Of a DNA stretch of 64,000 nt, positions 8,754 through 20,559 are shown in pieces. The DNA comes from Trichomonas vaginalis G3 (Eukaryota > Parabasalia > Trichomonadida > Trichomonadidae): assembly GCF_026262505.1 (NCBI RefSeq), contig NC_067208.1, forward strand, positions 10,859,962 to 10,923,961. Direction: 5' to 3'. Numbering within the stretch: position 1 is the stretch's first letter; every line of letters starts with the position of its first letter. The notes under the pieces are model-generated. The model had not been told where the DNA came from, ran no database searches, and worked only from the letters and a program-made list of their open reading frames with translations. A program made the position numbers and the translations under genes.

Positions 8754-11263
8754 ATGACTATTGCTGCATATGCGTATGAAACAAATGAAGCAAGAAGAGC
8801 ACATGAACTAGTAAACGAAAACTCAACTTTAACCATTGAAGGCAATGATTTAGTCATTGACGATGGAAAAACTAAAAAAGTCATTGATTTCGATACTTTT
8901 AACACTTATGACCCATTTATTACAACAAGCAAGGTTCCCATCATAAATGATGGAACGGTGCAATATATAAATTCTACAGTAGATGCCTCAATAGTGAAAG
9001 TACTGAATGTTCTCATTGAATTGTTAAAAAGCTTTCGATTTGACGACAACATTAAATGCCTAAAGAATTTAGTCATGAATGAGAAACAAATTCTCGGCGT
9101 TGCTGGTAGCAGTAATGATGTACACCTTATGACATTAGAATATTATAACGAACATAAAGATGAACTGAAAGGAGAGAAGGGTGACACCGGACCACAAGGA
9201 ATACAAGGACCACAAGGAATACAAGGAATACAAGGACCTCAAGGCGAAAACGGTTTGGATGGAAAGGATGGAAAGGATGGAAAAACTGCTAAATCATGGA
9301 TATGGGACCTTATAAATACTGGTTTAACAGCTGCTTCATATGGAGTTCTTCAATACCAAATCGGAAAGATATGGGCAGTACTTGGTGAAGAAGCTTTAGA
9401 TGACGTTAAAAATGCTTTGAACTTCATTTCAAATGGTTCTGATACTATTAAAACTTTATCTGTTTGGATGCAAGAAACAAGGAGTCAAATAGATACTGTA
9501 AGACGTATAGCAAACAATGCACGTACGGATTGGATACTTTACGAGAAGCACAAAATACACTAAAGGAAGCAAATGATATTCTTGGCTCAGTATCAGACAT
9601 GCATGAAGATTGGCTTAAAGGTATTGACAAATCTTTAAAAAATCACAGTCAGTCTATTGCTGACTACAAGAAAAGTATAGATTTTTTACATAGTGCTATG
9701 GACGTACATGATGGAAGCATAAGGAACTTACTTAATGCTAACAATAACTTACCAGGAACTATTAAAGCATTTATAAAGTCCTTTGTAAAACCTGGTGCTC
9801 TAACATTTAGGTCTTTGAGAGCAAGAGCATTGAAGTCAAGAGATGCAGAAACTCCAACAGAACCTACAGAAGGAACTGAAACAACAGAAACTCCAGAAGA
9901 ACCACCAAAACCAACAGCTAATGAAATATTGTTCGAATATTTTCCAAGGTACTCTGTTCTCATTGCATACATTCAAGAAATACTTAAGAAAGCAGACTTG
10001 ACTTTAGGAGATGATGAAAGTTCTGTATATCTTTCGTTCCAGTTTCAAATAGCAGAACTTTTGAGACAGATATGCTTAATGTATGACAACATCTCTGATT
10101 TCACAAGATATGATGACGACCATGACCCCGAACACGGTGAAGAAGAAGTTTTACAAACATCCATTAAGACAGGAAAGGTTTTAACTCAAAGTCTCATTAT
10201 TGACACCAAAGATGGCGAAGTGGACGTTCTTCAAGAGCTGAAGAAAAATACTTCTTCGGGAGGTGGTGGTAGGCATGAACTTGAAATAAATGAGATAGAA
10301 GAGAAATTAGCCGAAAAAGCAGATAAAGAACATAAACACAATATCTCCGATATAAATGAACTTCAAGCTACATTAAATAGTAAAGCGGACAAGAACCACG
10401 TTCATTATATAACTTCAGACGAACAGATTATAACGGACTACCATGGATATTTAACACGAAGTGATGAAGCGAAGACAAAAAATGTTAATGAAAGAAGATA
10501 TAAATACATTCGTGCTAAAGGTTATGACATAAGCTGTACTGTACAGTATGATGTAGCTAAAGCACCAGAAGCATTTGGTTATACCGGTGAAATTTATGCC
10601 TCTACTTTCAATGTTAACGGTGTATTAGTTGAACCAAGATTTACTTTGAGAGTTAAGTCAAAAATAACGTTTGAAGATGCTATTAAAAGTAAAGCTGACA
10701 AAGTTGAACTCGAAGCAATGAACAAAGTTTTGAAATCTCATAAACACAGCATCTCCGATATAAATGAACTTCAAGCTACATTAGACAGTAAAGCAGACAA
10801 AAACCATACACATGAATCCTTCACTACTGTTAGAGCTGATGACATAATACTGAACTTTGACCTTGGTTCAAGTGCACCTTTAGAGAATCCAAGTACAAGC
10901 GTAAAAGATACACTAAAAAATTTAGATAAGAGTTGCAGGAATATTGAAGATCATGCCAGAAACTTTGAAGCATATGAACTACCAGCAATGTTAGATAAGA
11001 AAGCAGACAAAACTTATGTGGATGCAGAACTAACAAAGAAATTTTCGAAACCAGATACAATGACATTTACAACAGAAATTATAAATGGTGAACCAGCAAC
11101 TCCATTTGAATTTGTTAGAGGTCTTCAACCAGATACTTTTGAATTTTTCTTGGATAATTCTATTGAACTAACATTACATTATAAAAGTGGAACAAATGCA
11201 ACATTTCATCCGGGAGATACATTCCAAATGGTATTTAATGACATGAGTTCTTTAGAATATGTT
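8754..11263 (+). CDS. Maverick fibre gene, 5' part (collagen-like, His-x-His repeats)
   Basis: The encoded fibre starts MTIAAYAYETNEARRAHELV. Near residue 140 there is a collagen-like Gly-x-Y tract (GPQGIQGPQGIQGIQGPQG), then coiled-coil segments and repeated modules ending in KADKNHTH or KADKEHKH. These are typical of trimeric attachment fibres. The gene is interrupted at its 3' end by the inner Maverick; the tip-encoding part lies at 57725-58192. Besides the insertion it carries about one break. Its role is presumably host-cell attachment, inferred from architecture. Confidence 0.75.
11258..11263. repeat. Target site duplication, left copy (TATGTT)
   Basis: TATGTT directly precedes the inner element's terminal repeat and recurs directly after its other end at 57719-57724. 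A 6 bp duplication is usual for Mavericks. Confidence 0.9.
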
Positions 11264-11446
11264 AGTTAGTATACAAGTCTCGTGTACGGAGGCACTGCGT
11301 TCCTCCATACGCAATACTTGTGAATTTGACACTTTACAAAACCGTTAACGTATATTTTACAACACAAACACAAACACCAACTTAACCTTAAATATTTATA
11401 AAGCTGCCAACCACTTCACCTCACTACTGTAAAAAAATAAACGTTC

Positions 11447-11773
11447 TCACTTACAAAAGTATTGCAACTCTTCCCATTGCTGTGCTTCACACAATAGTTC
11501 ATATTCTTCAGTATCGCTGCTGTCGCTCCAATCGTCAGAGTCAAAGTCACTGTCAAAATAAATGTTAGTAAGTTTTGACAAAGCTAATGAAACACGCTTA
11601 CCGTTTGTATCGTATGCTTGTATAAACTTTCCATTCTTCATTCCTTCATAAACGCTCAAACTAACTTTACCCTTTCTCCCTCGTATCTGATAGAATGTAT
11701 TTTCACGAGGAACGAAGAACAAATTCTTGAACTCATGACCGTTGTAGTTTGTTATCTCAATAGTTTTCGTCAT
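11447..11773 (-). CDS. Terminal-repeat-borne Maverick protein (108 aa), left copy
   Basis: Identical in translation to 57209-57535. MTKTIEITNYNGHEF start, basic body, acidic tail with DSDDWSDSSDTEE. It lies wholly inside the terminal repeat, so any such element carries the gene twice. Unknown function. Confidence 0.8.
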   Translation of the reverse strand: MTKTIEITNYNGHEFKNLFFVPRENTFYQIRGRKGKVSLSVYEGMKNGKFIQAYDTNGKRVSLALSKLTNIYFDSDFDSDDWSDSSDTEEYELLCEAQQWEELQYFCK

Positions 11774-11876
11774 TTACATCCAAATAAAAATTTTCAGTAA
11801 ATAAAATATAAAAATAAACTTAAAATAATGATATCACCACCCTCACACGTATGAAAACATAGCCAAAAATAAATTT

Positions 11877-11924
11877 AGGTGAAGTGGTGAAATCTCACCT
11901 CTTTTTTCACCTCTTTTTTCACCT
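11877..11924. repeat. AGGTGA iteron/palindrome
   Basis: GGTGAAATCTCACC core (centre AATC instead of GATC) with two further inverted half-sites at 12 bp spacing. It is inside the terminal repeat. Confidence 0.8.
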
Positions 11925-11936
11925 CATGAATTCATT

Positions 11937-12175
11937 GCTTTATAACTCTCTTCCTTTCTCCAACTCTTCTAACTTCTTCTAAGTTCAGCAATGTTGTCCT
12001 CATGAAGTTTAATCTTTCTCAAAATTCCTTCTCTATCTAATGGTTGCTTTATCTTTCTAAACTGAACTCTACCATCCTTCATAGTATGAACGTAAAAACC
12101 TTCTGGAACCGCTCCTGATTTAATGTATTCTACCAAAAATTTTGTTTCATTGCTTCAGTGACTTTAGTCGTCATT
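11937..12175 (-). pseudogene. Broken copy of the small DGR/RKxK Maverick gene
   Basis: Clear nucleotide match to 58-294 in inverted orientation, broken. It lies just inside the terminal repeat, as the intact copy does in the first Maverick. Confidence 0.7.
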
Positions 12176-12223
12176 TTACTCTAAATAAAAATGTTCAAAT
12201 AAAATAAAAATAACGTTATTTTT

Positions 12224-12455
12224 TCAGTAAGGAAACGCAGGAGTTTTACGATTTATTTGAGGAGTAGGTTCTGGTTTAAATGTTGGAGTCGGTTTAGGAG
12301 TTGACTTTTGAACAGGAGTTTGTACTTTCATAGGTTCAGGAGTCATTGAAGGTGTTGTTGTGAAGGCGTTGGTTTTGACGAGGCGTTGGAGTTTGTTCAA
12401 ATTCAGCTACTTCAGTATTATTTATAACATTTGCTTTATTTCTTTTCAACATCAT
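12224..12455 (-). pseudogene. Pro/Thr-rich small Maverick gene, broken
   Basis: Starts MLKRNKANVINNTEVAEFEQ and continues as low-complexity Thr-Pro repeats of the TPxP type. Broken about once. Unknown role; Pro/Thr linkers of this kind are common in virion proteins. Confidence 0.5.
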
Positions 12456-12480
12456 ACTGCTCCTGCTGTAGCTAGCAAAC

Positions 12481-12678
12481 CTAGTGGGAGACCATATTTA
12501 TATAAGGACTTGACCAAATGCTATTTTTGACAGGAGCTGGTGGAACACCTAACCTTGGTGAGACTGCTCTTTGCCATTGTGCAGCTCGTAAGAAATATTC
12601 AATAGGTGCTCCATAATCGTTTGGTAAAGTTTGTTTCATAGATGGTGAAGGTTCACGAGAGCTTGATGAAGAACTCAT
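12481..12678 (-). CDS. Small Ser-rich Maverick protein
   Basis: Starts MSSSSSSREPSPSMKQTLP; about 65 residues with RAAQWQRAVSPRLGVPPAP. It lies directly downstream of the major capsid gene on the same strand. No family recognised, and the C-terminus may be altered. Confidence 0.4.
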   Translation of the reverse strand: MSSSSSSREPSPSMKQTLPNDYGAPIEYFLRAAQWQRAVSPRLGVPPAPVKNSIWSSPYINMVSH

Positions 12679-12701
12679 TTATAAGCTTTAAAAATAAACG
12701 T

Positions 12702-14281
12702 TCATCCTTTATTCCTCACTGTCGTCCGTGCTAAGTTATAGTCGTCAAGTCTTATTATTGGTATGCCTGACTGTCTTACTTGTATTGCAAAGCAACAATC
12801 CCTCATAAATCCAATAAGTGGCTTTGGTACGTTTTCAGTTGCTAGTTCAATAGGTCCTTTAACAGACAATTTGTATGTTATTGGAGCAGTAGATGTTTGA
12901 CCTTGCTGGAAGCAAAAGTCCACTTCTGTTGGAAAACCACATAAGAAATGTGTGTTGTCATAGCTATCCCATTTATGTTCCACACTACCATCATCCACCA
13001 ATGACCTCATAACATCTTCATTAAATCCTATCATATCATTGTTTGTATTGCAAGCGTTCGCAACCATTTCATAAAATACAGGTCCATATGATTTTTCAGG
13101 TTCTGCAGGCATATTTCCATAAGCTCCCATGGAAAGCTGAAGATATTTAAACTTAGGGTTCTCAAAATTAACATAATAGTTGTCTTTCTTTCTAAATAGT
13201 GCCCAAATACTTTTAACATTAATAGGCGTATAAGCTGCTGTAAATGTTGCACTTGAACTATCTGTATTCTTTGAGAATGAACCGTCCATAGGAATCCAAT
13301 CCATAACTTTAACAGGAAAACATAAAGCCTCGTTTGTATAATGTTCTACAAGTTCTGTATAAATGTTAGGGTCTAAAGAGAATGACTTTGGATGAATGAA
13401 ACATTCATTAAAATCCATCTTTGTTCGAAATAGTTGCTGGTTTACAGTTGTAATAGTAACTGTTCCACTAGCTTCTACTGCCTTCGTTATCATAGTGAAT
13501 GGTTCATTCCATGGAACAAATTTATTTGTCGGTGGATTTGAATCTGAAGCAAATGCAACTTTAAGAGTTGGATTGAAAGCAATGATATCATTTACAGATA
13601 TAGATGTGCATTGTAAGGCGTCGCTACTGAACTTTACTTTAAGCTGAATGTTTCCTGCAAAAGCTGGAATAAATCGAATAGCTTCTAATGGAAGGAATCT
13701 TCTAACAGGAATTCTTAAACGAAGCTTAAAATCAAATGATTTTCCTGCTGTAATTGGACCACTAACAATTTGTCCTGTTCTGCATGTTCCCGAATGACTC
13801 CATACATCTTCATGTCGAGTCTTTGAAAAACATCTACTTTCTTTATTTGTTCGGTAGTTTGTGAGTTTGAAGTTATATATGCTTCTTCTCTTGCGTTGTC
13901 TTGAGAATATACGATACGACCATTTGCAAGGATTTGATATCCAGCAACTGCATAGAAAGCGTCATCGAAACCAATCCAAAATCCTGGTGGGTTTGTTTTA
14001 TTGGAACCTGAACCAATTTCTTTATCTACAATAAATTGACCTTCCATTTTATACGTAATGAATGTATTGTAAAGGTCCAACATATTTTCACCAGGAGGTG
14101 AGAGATTGAATGTTACCCATGTGTTATCTTTAGCAGTTCCAGGTTGTGATGGAATCTTTGCGTCAGAATATTTTCTATTAGTGTCACCAATTTGAACTGC
14201 ATTGTCTATGATATCGAAATATGAGCGAATCTGATGAATATGCTCTGCTGGAGTAAATTCGTTTAACTGTTCGTTCTGCAT
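12702..14281 (-). pseudogene. Major capsid protein (double jelly-roll type), family A, broken
   Basis: Begins MQNEQLNEFTPAEHIHQIRS and contains GFDDAFYAVAGYQILANGRIVY, WALFRKKDNYYVNF and a C-terminal LDDYNLARTTVRNKG. It is beta-rich, with the length (about 520 residues) and internal duplication expected of Polinton double jelly-roll capsid proteins. The family B counterpart is at 24200-25763 (shared pattern FVLFRR-x-NDY). Broken about twice. It is the shell-forming protein by inference from length, repeat structure and position. Confidence 0.65.
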
Positions 14282-14308
14282 GTATTTACTTCAGATAAAA
14301 ATATCTAT

Positions 14309-14743
14309 TTACTTCATTATTCTCACTCTTCTTCTTGGCATTCGTGGTGGAAGTTGTTTCTTGACATTTTCAATGAACTGTACATTCTCTTTTGTCTCAA
14401 CTTCTTTCACTGGCGGGTCAGGGTTCTTTGACTCGGTTTGTTTTTCAATGAAATTCACGAACTTTGCAATAAGCTCTTGGTTCGTTATTGAAAGTACATC
14501 TGGCTTCTTTTCTTCTTGTTCTTTTGGTGGCTCAGTTTGAACAGAAGGTTTTATATGGGCTTCGTGGACTTCACCCTTGCCATGCACCTTAATGTTGTCG
14601 CTCTCTGCATTCGCTAATGGTACCTTTCTTTTTCTTACGTATATTTTACCATCTTTACTCTGACTTACGTAATAGAAAGGATGTTGTATTCCTCTTGCGT
14701 CATTTAATATAATAGACTCTCGCTCTGATTTTGACAAGCTCAT
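14309..14743 (-). CDS. Maverick protein with DGK/RKRK motif (144 aa)
   Basis: Starts MSLSKSERESIILNDARGIQ; the first 40 residues (SIILNDAR...PFYYVSQSKDGKIYVRKRK) parallel those of 43573-44150 and 58-294. Then comes a charged Lys/Glu/Pro linker, and the basic C-terminus is PRMPRRRVRIMK. It looks like a virion or DNA-associated protein. Function unknown. Intact. Confidence 0.6.
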   Translation of the reverse strand: MSLSKSERESIILNDARGIQHPFYYVSQSKDGKIYVRKRKVPLANAESDNIKVHGKGEVHEAHIKPSVQTEPPKEQEEKKPDVLSITNQELIAKFVNFIEKQTESKNPDPPVKEVETKENVQFIENVKKQLPPRMPRRRVRIMK

Positions 14744-14788
14744 TTTACATCGGTTAAAGTTTTAAGTTAGTTTTTTATCTACAGTCAA
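14744..14788. promoter_or_regulatory. 45 bp divergent promoter
   Basis: Separates the start codons of the genes at 14743 (minus) and 14789 (plus). TTTTTTATCTACAGTCAA precedes the plus start and fits the TTTTTA(T/C) motif. Confidence 0.45.
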
Positions 14789-15061
14789 ATGACTCAGACA
14801 AGTCATATGGACAAGACCCAAGGGGTCATAGATGTTGAAGCATTGAAGAAAGAAATTCGCGAGCAAATTTTATCCGAACTGAAGGAACAAAAACAAGAAC
14901 AAAAGCCAGAGAGACCAAAGAGAAAACTTAGTGAAAAACAACTAGCTGCATTAGCTGCTGGAAGACAGAAGAACCCACGTTTGCTGGCGAAAAAAGCTAG
15001 AGAAGAAGCAAAAGCAAAGGAAGAACAAAAAGCAAAGGAAGCTGAAGCAAAGAAAGAGTAA
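14789..15061 (+). CDS. Highly charged Lys/Glu/Ala helical protein (90 aa)
   Basis: Starts MTQTSHMDKTQGVIDVEALK. After a short helical segment it is nearly all Lys, Glu, Ala, Gln and Arg (KLSEKQLAALAAGRQKNPRL, then EAKAKEEQKAKE). It probably forms a single long helix or coiled coil and could be a DNA-condensing or scaffold protein. Intact. No family recognised. Confidence 0.6.
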   Translation: MTQTSHMDKTQGVIDVEALKKEIREQILSELKEQKQEQKPERPKRKLSEKQLAALAAGRQKNPRLLAKKAREEAKAKEEQKAKEAEAKKE

Positions 15062-15085
15062 ATGGTTTATTTTTATCCAAACTAA

Positions 15086-15942
15086 ATGTATAGACAAATA
15101 CCTTTATCTGTTGCGTTCAGTAGTGAAAACCCTGACGTCAAAATAAAGGGGAACAGAGTAACGTTTAAGTTTCCAACAGACTGGATTGTGAACATAAATG
15201 AAGAGAAGTACATTGGCATAACATCTATGTATATAACACGTGCTTTCAGAAAGGTTGACTTTATACTTCAAGTCGAGATAGAAAATGACGAACAGTCTTT
15301 AAGCGCCCAAAACATTCACATATACAAATACTTTAAAGACGATACAACATTGTTGCAATGTATGATTTCATTTAATGAGATGTTCGAGAAAAAGTTCAAC
15401 ATTGAAGTACAAACTTTACAGCCTTTACGTGAGTTTCTTGCACAACTGAAGAAGAAGGTAGTCAGCCACAACTTATAGACTTTCATTATGAATTTAATGA
15501 AAATGAAGATGGAACACATGACTGTCAATTCATTGTATTCTCACCATTCAATGAAGTCGCTAAAAAGAAAGAAAATCCATTACGTATAAGATTTCAAATC
15601 TCCGAACCAAGTGATGATTTTAAGAATGTTTTCAATTATGATGCAATGCTTCCGAGGAAAAATGAATTTTCAAAGATTGTAACACCTGGCATTTGGGATA
15701 GAAAGCAAGCAATACTTTACTCTAATATAGCCAAAGGCGTTGAAAATGAGTTCATTGGTCATACAAGAACTTCACCACTTCCTAACCCTAAATACTATAA
15801 ATTAACTGGCTTCAATCGTGAGTTTTGGATAGACATGTTCTCCACTCATGACCATAAATGTCCAGTGTTCTTGCCTCCAGATGGGAAGGACTGTCTCTAC
15901 ATTGAAGCACAACTCTTAAACTCTACCATCGCAGTATTGTAA
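15086..15942 (+). pseudogene. Minor capsid/spike protein, broken
   Basis: Starts MYRQIPLSVAFSSENPDVKI and is beta-rich with FKFPTDWIVNINEEKYIGITS. It ends PDGKDCLYIEAQLLNSTIAVL, like the minor capsid candidate at 4951-5832. The start follows TTTTTATCCAAACTAA, a good example of the shared motif. Broken. Role inferred from the shared ending and from position next to the capsid genes. Confidence 0.5.
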
Positions 15943-16039
15943 AATCTACGCTAGCTTTATTTTTATCACGAATGACCTCATTGCTGACAAAAATAAATGA
16001 CCTCATTCATGACCTCATTGCTGACAAAAATAAATGACC

Positions 16040-16395
16040 TCAGAACTTCAACTTACGAATAAAGCTTGTTTTAGTCGTTATTGAAAAGTTGAACTTTTCA
16101 GCAAAGCAAGGTTGACATGACTTACATAAGTCGAATGCAATCTCTTGACCATCATAAAGTGCTTTGTAAAGTTTCATTAAACTGAACTCAGAGTCTTTGT
16201 CATATGTTCCAACAGGTATGTGAATGTTCTTATCTTCATTGTAATAGCATTGTATAGCTTCAGGAAACATTTCATTAGCGGTTAAAGCAATAACATCTTG
16301 CTTCACGCCTTTCATTCTGCAGTGAAATGCAACTTCATTTAAATCGTTAGTGAGTAAGTCTATGTAGGTCTTCTTTCCACAGAAAATACTTTTAT
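16040..16395 (-). pseudogene. PolB remnant, C-terminal part (inner Maverick)
   Basis: Contains GKKTYID and RMKGVKQDV, the pattern at the C-terminus of protein-primed family B polymerases (a thumb-region Lys-Gly motif), followed by an open frame to the natural-looking end. It is cut off at about 16395, where fibre-gene sequence begins. The rest of a polymerase remnant lies at 45653-49022 on the same strand. Confidence 0.65.
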
Positions 16396-17113
16396 AAGCT
16401 AAACTTTGTATTTATTTTTTATAAATGAGAGTAATGAATCATAAATCTTGGTTCAAACTAAATACACCATTAACAGGACGGAAAGTAAGAGGCATATAAA
16501 CTTTCATCGTTATAACTAAATGCTTCTGGTGCTTTACCTGTGTCATACTGTACAGTACAGGCTTATTGTCATAACCTTTAGCACGAATGTATTTATATGT
16601 TCTTTCATTAACATTTTTTGTCTTCGCTTCATCACTTCGTGTTAAATAATCCATGGTAGTCCGTTATAATCTGTTCGTCTGAAGTTATATAATGAACGTG
16701 GTTTTTTATCTGCTTTTTCGGCTAATTTTCTCATTAACATCATTCACTTCTAATTCAACTCTCTCCGCCAGAACTCTTATTATCATTTAATCTTTTTCAT
16801 TAATTCGTTAATTACGTCATAAAGACTATATTCTGTTTTCGGTTTTGTAAATAATGAGTCAAATTTCTTTTCAATCATTACATCGCTGAAACATTAATGA
16901 TATCACCAATTCCTTTTTTCATTTATTCTCTTCATTAATTCTGCATATATGACGAATATATAATCTGTTAATTTATTCCTCTTCATCAGAGGGTTATAGA
17001 ATGTTTTGAAAATTGAATCATTAACTCCTCTAAATAAAATCAATAACTTATCAGGATACACGTTTTTAATGTCTTGAATAACCCGACCAGTATCCTCGCC
17101 ACTATGTGACTCT

Positions 17114-17128
17114 GAGCCCGTTGGGCTC
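17114..17128. repeat. GC-rich hairpin
   Basis: GAGCCC-GTT-GGGCTC, a perfect 6 bp stem with a 3-base loop in AT-rich fibre sequence. Confidence 0.7.
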
Positions 17129-17816
17129 TGTTGTTCATGTTCTTCGTTCCCGTCGTTACGTGGTTTTATATCTCTAACCATCATCAACGCAGCCATAACC
17201 GGAGGTTTGTTGCTAGCCCTTGTTACGAAAATCCTCCGTTATGTATGGTATAATTCTAAATAATTTCTTTGTGTTTGTTAAACATTTGAAACAAGTCTTT
17301 TAAAACCATCTACAAAATTTCCTGTTTCACCTAATGTTCTTGCAGGCATTTACAAGCTCACCATTCCCGCTTTTGAGACCCAAAAAACGTCCATATTGCA
17401 TTTATTTCACTCTGTATAGTTGTCCATTCAGCGAAACTAACACCCGCATTCGCTAAGCTGAAAATGAAATTCAGTGGATCGAACTTAATTCCACCTTCTT
17501 TTTCAATTTCAACGAACTCACTAACATGAGATTTTAAATATTCTTTCGTTAAAATTGTTTTCCCCGATGTTATGTCATTAACGAAACTATCACCGTCAAA
17601 AGTTAACAAAATTCAATTTCGTCGTTGATGCTTTTATTATCATACACCGCTTTATCGATAGTTTTTTGGGGCTCACCTTCTTTAGAAGCATATGAAACAT
17701 TAATTGAATGAATTATATGTAATTCGTGAATGAATATAAAATCAATGATTTTCATTAATGACGCTTTAATGATTCATTAACTGTTGAATCCCTTAAAACA
17801 ATTAATGAACTGTCAT

Positions 17817-17869
17817 GGGCTTCGCCCTGGTCGCTTCGGTCTGAAAGACCTTCAGGACTCAAAGAGTCC
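17817..17869. repeat. Run of three GC-rich hairpins
   Basis: GGGC-TTC-GCCC (identical to the first hairpin at 4815), GGTCT-GAA-AGACC, and GGACTC-AAA-GAGTCC follow each other within 53 bp. Confidence 0.75.
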
Positions 17870-18485
17870 GTTTGCGACTTTATGAAAAAGGTACACTGCA
17901 AACAGTCGAGTTTGGATCAAATGCTGTAGTTGGTGCAGGAATATTAATGATATAAGTCATTAAATCATTAAGTGACGTAAATAATGTTTGTCGTTTTTGA
18001 TTTAATTTCTTTAGCATCTGTTATATATTGGTAATTTTATTTCTGTAGTTTCTGAATTAAAGATATTCGCTAAAATGTTTTGTAAACTGTTTGAACAGCT
18101 TGTGTAAACCGTTGAATTCGAACTCTTACGATTTCACCATCCTTTAATAAAAGGCAATTGTAACATGACGTAGTGGCTTGGGTCAAATCTTTCGGGATTA
18201 TAATTCAACATATATTCTAACGCTTCATATACAGACCTATAAACAGTTGTGTCGTTCTTCATGACACACTTCACCATTTACAATGAATGGCATAGTGCAT
18301 GGAGTTAAAATAGGGTCAAACTTTTCATAGTCCTTCCATGTTATGTATTTCTCGGTATTTTCCATCAGAAATAACAATATATTTGTCAGTAAGTGTGAAG
18401 AGAGTATTGACCAATAATATAAACGTTTAGCTCTGTCAGCTTCATACGCATATGCAGCAATACTCATATTTTTAATGAGAATAAA

Positions 18486-19245
18486 ATGTTTGTTCTATTT
18501 GCAAAGTACAGACCCAAACGAATCGGGACAGTAAAGCTACAAACAACTTAAGGTCTTCAGAATGAAGCGCTTGCTTTCAGAGTTGTTGACTTCAATACTA
18601 TCGTTCATTCGTTATAAACAGATGAAACAGATGTTCACTGGAGCTTGAAATAGATGGAAAGAAGCAGCGAAATAAGATTTCACAATAATGTAGATATAAG
18701 ATGGAAAACATTAGCTGGAGTGTTAAATGCGCTCAATAAATGACTACAAATAAACAATTGAGAGAACGAAGAAACTTAATGAATGTAAAACTTATTGGCA
18801 GGAGTTTTGAAGTTCAGTTATGCGAAGGAGTTTAAGATAACACGAATGAGTCATAGAGTTCAATTGCTTCTAAGAGGCATACCATATGACATGTCCTTTG
18901 AAAAGTGTTGACAAAACGATTGAGATGAAATCTGTTCCATACGTATGTTATGGTAATTGTTTATACGTTGAGTCAAAATAGCTAATGTCACAGGTATTTC
19001 AGGAGTTAATAGTAAAGGTTCAGTAGAATATAAATCCTTCTGTTATGCAGTCAATTCAATGTTCATTCCAAACGTTCCTGTATAGTAACTCATTTAGGTA
19101 AATGGGTTCGCATTAGTCCTCATAATTTGAAAGACATGCAATTCAGACTTGTTGACTTTCAAGGAGAGCCTGTAGAACTGAAGGCACCAGTGCGAATGAC
19201 TGTTGAAGTTGACTTTTTAGAAAATATTAAATGCAACAGCTTACA
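18486..19245 (+). pseudogene. Broken copy of the capsid/spike gene at 7972-8736
   Basis: Nucleotide match along most of its length to the outer element's gene. Broken many times. It is divergent from the fibre remnant with the same short promoter (AATGAGAATAAA). Confidence 0.65.
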
Positions 19246-19499
19246 AGAGACTCAGAGCTAAAAATATAAAGTATGAATGTTATGTATTAGGTCATGAACT
19301 TTGGTTATTGCCTGTTTGATGAAACAAATGAGTTAGTTATGTCAGTCAAGAGAAACAAGAAAAAGGCGTCAAAGCCGAGCGCAAAGCGCTATATTGTTGT
19401 TAGTGAAAACTGCACCAAGTCAATAAGATTAGGTTGCATTATGAGATGAGTTCGATACTGTTGAGAAGTTTTGGATAGATATTACAAATTGCTTTAATT
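19231..19499 (+). pseudogene. Broken copy of the 79 aa gene at 7772-8011
   Basis: Matches the outer copy on both sides of a 26 bp GC-rich insertion (19365-19390). Broken. Confidence 0.6.
19365..19390. repeat. 26 bp double hairpin insertion (present/absent)
   Basis: GGC-GTCAAA-GCC, then AGCGC-AAA-GCGCT. The outer element's matching gene lacks these bases near position 7885 while the flanks align. Confidence 0.8.
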
Positions 19500-20109
19500 T
19501 ACTAAAACATATTTCAAACAAAGCTTATATTCTGTTGAAAGTTTTGTATACTCGTTCGAATATTTATACTTAAACTCAACTCCTGTAGTTCCTGGTATTT
19601 CAATGATGCGGATGTTACCTATTTTCATGAATAGGTGGCGTTTGACCACAGCATTCGATTTCAGGGTCGAGATAGTCAATGACACATTGTTTCCCTGTAT
19701 TTCGTGATATAACATTTTCAAGGTCCTCCTTTGTTAGAATTATTTGGTTCTTGCTTATAAGATTTGTCAAAAGCTTCTTATCGTCTTGTGAGTAAAATTG
19801 TTTGGTATAACTGAAGAAGGTAATGGTCTACGTTATCTGAAGGATTTGTTTGAACATTTGTGTAAGGGTTGTCGTTGGCTTCTCTTGAAAGAATTTGGTC
19901 CAGTGGTGGATACTCTAACTAACATCTGATGTAGCGTTAGCGTTTGAAGCTGAGTTTAAATTCACGGATTTCAGTTCTGGTTCTTTTTCTTTCAAACACT
20001 CTGAACTATAGTTCTTTATGACAATATTGTTTGTCGTTCGTGAGTCAACATTTGATGTTGGTTCAATTGGAACATTAACGGCACCAGCTAAGATGGATTT
20101 GCTTCTCAT
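19494..20109 (-). pseudogene. Broken copy of the gene at 7161-7775
   Basis: Strong match to both the Asn/Ser-rich N-terminal and the beta-rich C-terminal parts of the outer copy. Broken a few times. Confidence 0.65.
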
Positions 20110-20140
20110 TTCATATAGAATATAAAAACCTTTTATATGT

Positions 20141-20543
20141 ATGAAATGAACAATATACTCGACAAGGGTTTGAATGTAAAGCTAACGAATGAAAAATATT
20201 GTTGAATTCACTGAGACAGGAGCTGTGTATAAAGATGTAGAACTACTGAACAAAAGAGCTAAGGGAAGAAGCAGGAACATGAACAAAGGGTGGAAGCCTA
20301 TAAAAATTTATGTCAATGATGGCTCAGGAGGTTCAAACATAAAGTATGCAGAAAGTTATAGAGTTTATGCGCTAAAAGGTGAAAAGCCTTCATTTTAAGA
20401 ACAGCTATTCTAACGCATATCCTCACAAAGTTAACGGATGGGGAAGTGGATGATATGAATGACAGCAAAATATATTAAACAGAAATGGCGACAGAGATGC
20501 ATGGAATTTGTTTACCATCAGTCAATTGAAGGTTAAACTTTAA
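20141..20543 (+). pseudogene. Broken copy of the gene at 6734-7135
   Basis: Matches the KGRSRNMNKGWKPIKIYVND region and the C-terminus of the outer copy. Broken. Confidence 0.6.
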
Positions 20544-20559
20544 AACAATGTTGGTCGTT

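Larger units (their letters stand above)
11264..11956. repeat. Left terminal inverted repeat of inner Maverick
   Basis: Matches 57026-57718 in inverted orientation, starting AGTTAGTATACAAGTCTCGT. It includes a GC-rich hairpin region near the tip (GGAGG...CCTCC), the whole 108 aa gene and an iteron repeat. Its inner edge falls in the last codons of the neighbouring gene. Confidence 0.9.
16430..18467 (-). pseudogene. Fibre gene remnant, N-terminal part (inner Maverick)
   Basis: Starts MSIAAYAYEADRAKRL, close to the outer fibre start, and reaches the LTRSDEAKTKNVNER module. Heavily broken. About 280 bp at its 3' side (16430-16725) is repeated at 55930-56205 in the same orientation, marking a block boundary. 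It includes hairpins at 17114-17128 and 17817-17869. Confidence 0.65.

Noticed and set aside
8754-11263. Bacteriophage contamination of the assembly, because of collagen-like and phage-like fibre
   Set aside because: The gene lies in an element with eukaryotic Maverick ends, PolB and integrase, AT-rich codon use and no bacterial operon signals.
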